From: Pseudomonadota bacterium
GTDB lineage: Bacteria > Pseudomonadota > Gammaproteobacteria > Burkholderiales > Burkholderiaceae_C
NCBI GenBank assembly: GCA_031119395.1
Contig: JAVHYA010000020.1
Span: forward strand, 21,365-67,277
DNA length: 45,913 nt
Reading direction: 5' to 3'
Numbering within the stretch: position 1 is the first letter of the stretch; each line of letters opens with the position of its first letter. This document shows positions 45,092-45,913 of the stretch, one piece after another. The notes under the pieces are model-generated. The model searched no databases and had not been told where the DNA came from. It worked only from the letters and a program-made list of their open reading frames with translations. The position numbers were made by a program, and so were the translations under genes.

Positions 45092-45412
45092 TCAGGCGGG
45101 TTCGATGGCCAGCACGCGGCCGTCGCGCGTCACGGTGCACACCGCCTGCGCGCCATCGCTGCCATTGGTGAGCTGGATCTCGTAGTGGCCGGTGAAGGTC
45201 TGGCGCGAACCGCCCAGCACGATGGTCTGCCAGGGGCGCCGGAAGGCCTTGGCGCCGGCGCCGACGCAGCCCATGTTGGCGACGGCCGGGGCGGTACCGG
45301 CGGAACCCGGCACCACGGAGGACCCCATCATCGGGGAGGAGGAGAAACCGGTGCTGGCGTCGCACGCAGCAAGCGTCAGGGGAAGCAGGGCCAGAACCAT
45401 CGAGCGCAGCAT
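45092..45412 (-). CDS. Small lipoprotein, unknown
   Basis: A 106-residue protein with a lipoprotein signal (MVLALLPLTLAAC, lipobox LAAC). A Ser/Gly-rich linker follows, then a small domain with WQTIVLGGSRQTFTGHYEIQL and a final TRDGRVLAIEPA. I do not recognise the family. An inner ATG at 45400 is an alternative start. It is convergent with the EnvZ-like kinase gene, separated by the repeat. Confidence 0.7.
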   Translation of the reverse strand: MLRSMVLALLPLTLAACDASTGFSSSPMMGSSVVPGSAGTAPAVANMGCVGAGAKAFRRPWQTIVLGGSRQTFTGHYEIQLTNGSDGAQAVCTVTRDGRVLAIEPA

Positions 45413-45506
45413 GGGGCGCAATCTACCCCCGACGTGTGACACGCTGTGTCGGCGTTCACCCCGAGCTGTGGCTTTTACGCATCGCCTGGGCGACGCCGCA
45501 CCCGGC

Positions 45507-45725
45507 TCAGAGCGCGGCGTTGGACCAGGCCATGCGCCGCAGCATCTCGGTCTGGCGCGCGTTCTCCGCTTCGCGCAGGCTGCGCGCCGCGCGCGCAGCG
45601 GTGTAGGCCACGTAGCCCACTTCGACACGCCGCTCCCACTCGTCCAGCGGCGCGTTCTCCTGCGGGAGGGCGACGCCGAGGCCCGCCTTGGAGAGGATCT
45701 GGGCTTTCTGAGCGATGGTGAGCAT
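45507..45725 (-). CDS. Small hypothetical protein, 72 residues
   Basis: A helical 72-residue protein (MLTIAQKAQILSKAGLGVALPQ...) with Ala/Arg-rich C-terminal half. GAAGG precedes the ATG at good spacing. There is no signal peptide or membrane helix. It is not recognised. It could share a transcript with the downstream lipoprotein gene, about 95 bases away. Confidence 0.6.
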   Translation of the reverse strand: MLTIAQKAQILSKAGLGVALPQENAPLDEWERRVEVGYVAYTAARAARSLREAENARQTEMLRRMAWSNAAL

Positions 45726-45913
45726 GGCGGTGGACCTTCGGGATGGGCGCGCGGCGGTGGTGTGAACAGCCTCGGAACGCGATGCAAGAAAGATAGCCCG
45801 CCTTTGTGACAAGCGGTATCAGCCAGTCGGCGTACGGGCGGTCGGCGGATGCCTACCAGTTCCGTTTTGCGCCGCTTTGTGCGTCTCGGCCGTTCGGGAG
45901 GGCGGGGCCCGGG

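Overview
The window is a 45.9 kb stretch of a high-GC betaproteobacterial chromosome, most likely Comamonadaceae (Variovorax/Acidovorax-like). This rests on the housekeeping gene neighbourhoods (exbB-exbD-lpxK-Trm112-kdsB-adk; clpS-clpA), the codon usage, and short interspersed repeats of kinds I associate with that family. I see no tRNA, rRNA, CRISPR array, phage or insertion sequence. Species cannot be settled from the sequence alone.

Layout. 1-1569: end of a FimV/HubP-type polar protein. 1603-6815: 2-hydroxyacid dehydrogenase, a small unknown gene, lexA with a likely SOS box, L-asparaginase, adk, kdsB and Trm112. 6897-8962: lpxK and an ExbB/ExbD energy-coupling pair. 9279-16966: xseA, Fe superoxide dismutase, a DUF192 protein, a small secreted protein, clpS-clpA and a cardiolipin synthase. 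17095-21372: a class C beta-lactamase-fold hydrolase, exonuclease I (sbcB), a GNAT-glyoxalase fusion and a tiny lipoprotein. 21516-25805: a tightly coupled five-gene operon with an ECF sigma factor, a membrane protein (possible anti-sigma), a membrane-anchored periplasmic helical protein, DUF1800 and a Tat-exported DUF1501 protein. 25921-26538: a chromosomal rifampin ADP-ribosyltransferase (arr) and a 48-residue basic protein. 26645-28883: a BigR-type persulfide-responsive module (two half-size YeeE/YedE permeases and the repressor, divergent from a persulfide-dioxygenase-like enzyme) around an inverted-repeat operator. 29017-30897: a lipoprotein with three DUF5648 repeats. 31080-32381: a MurA-family enzyme. 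32595-40938: a five-gene RND efflux operon ending in its own two-component system. 40982-42763: a set of secreted proteins (esterase, EF-hand, Ser/Gly-rich protein), divergent from an OmpR/EnvZ-like two-component system (42972-45025). 45092-45725: two small genes.

Two features deserve most attention. The ECF operon looks like a self-contained envelope system whose two main effectors have no established function. Short repeats have been used as coding sequence: three unrelated genes end inside one repeat family, which supplies their last residues (LLSxR) and stop codon, and another repeat lies inside the N-terminus of the RND adaptor. A third repeat type forms a long hairpin between the efflux regulator and its kinase. 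The sulfur module is a recognisable system with its likely operator visible.
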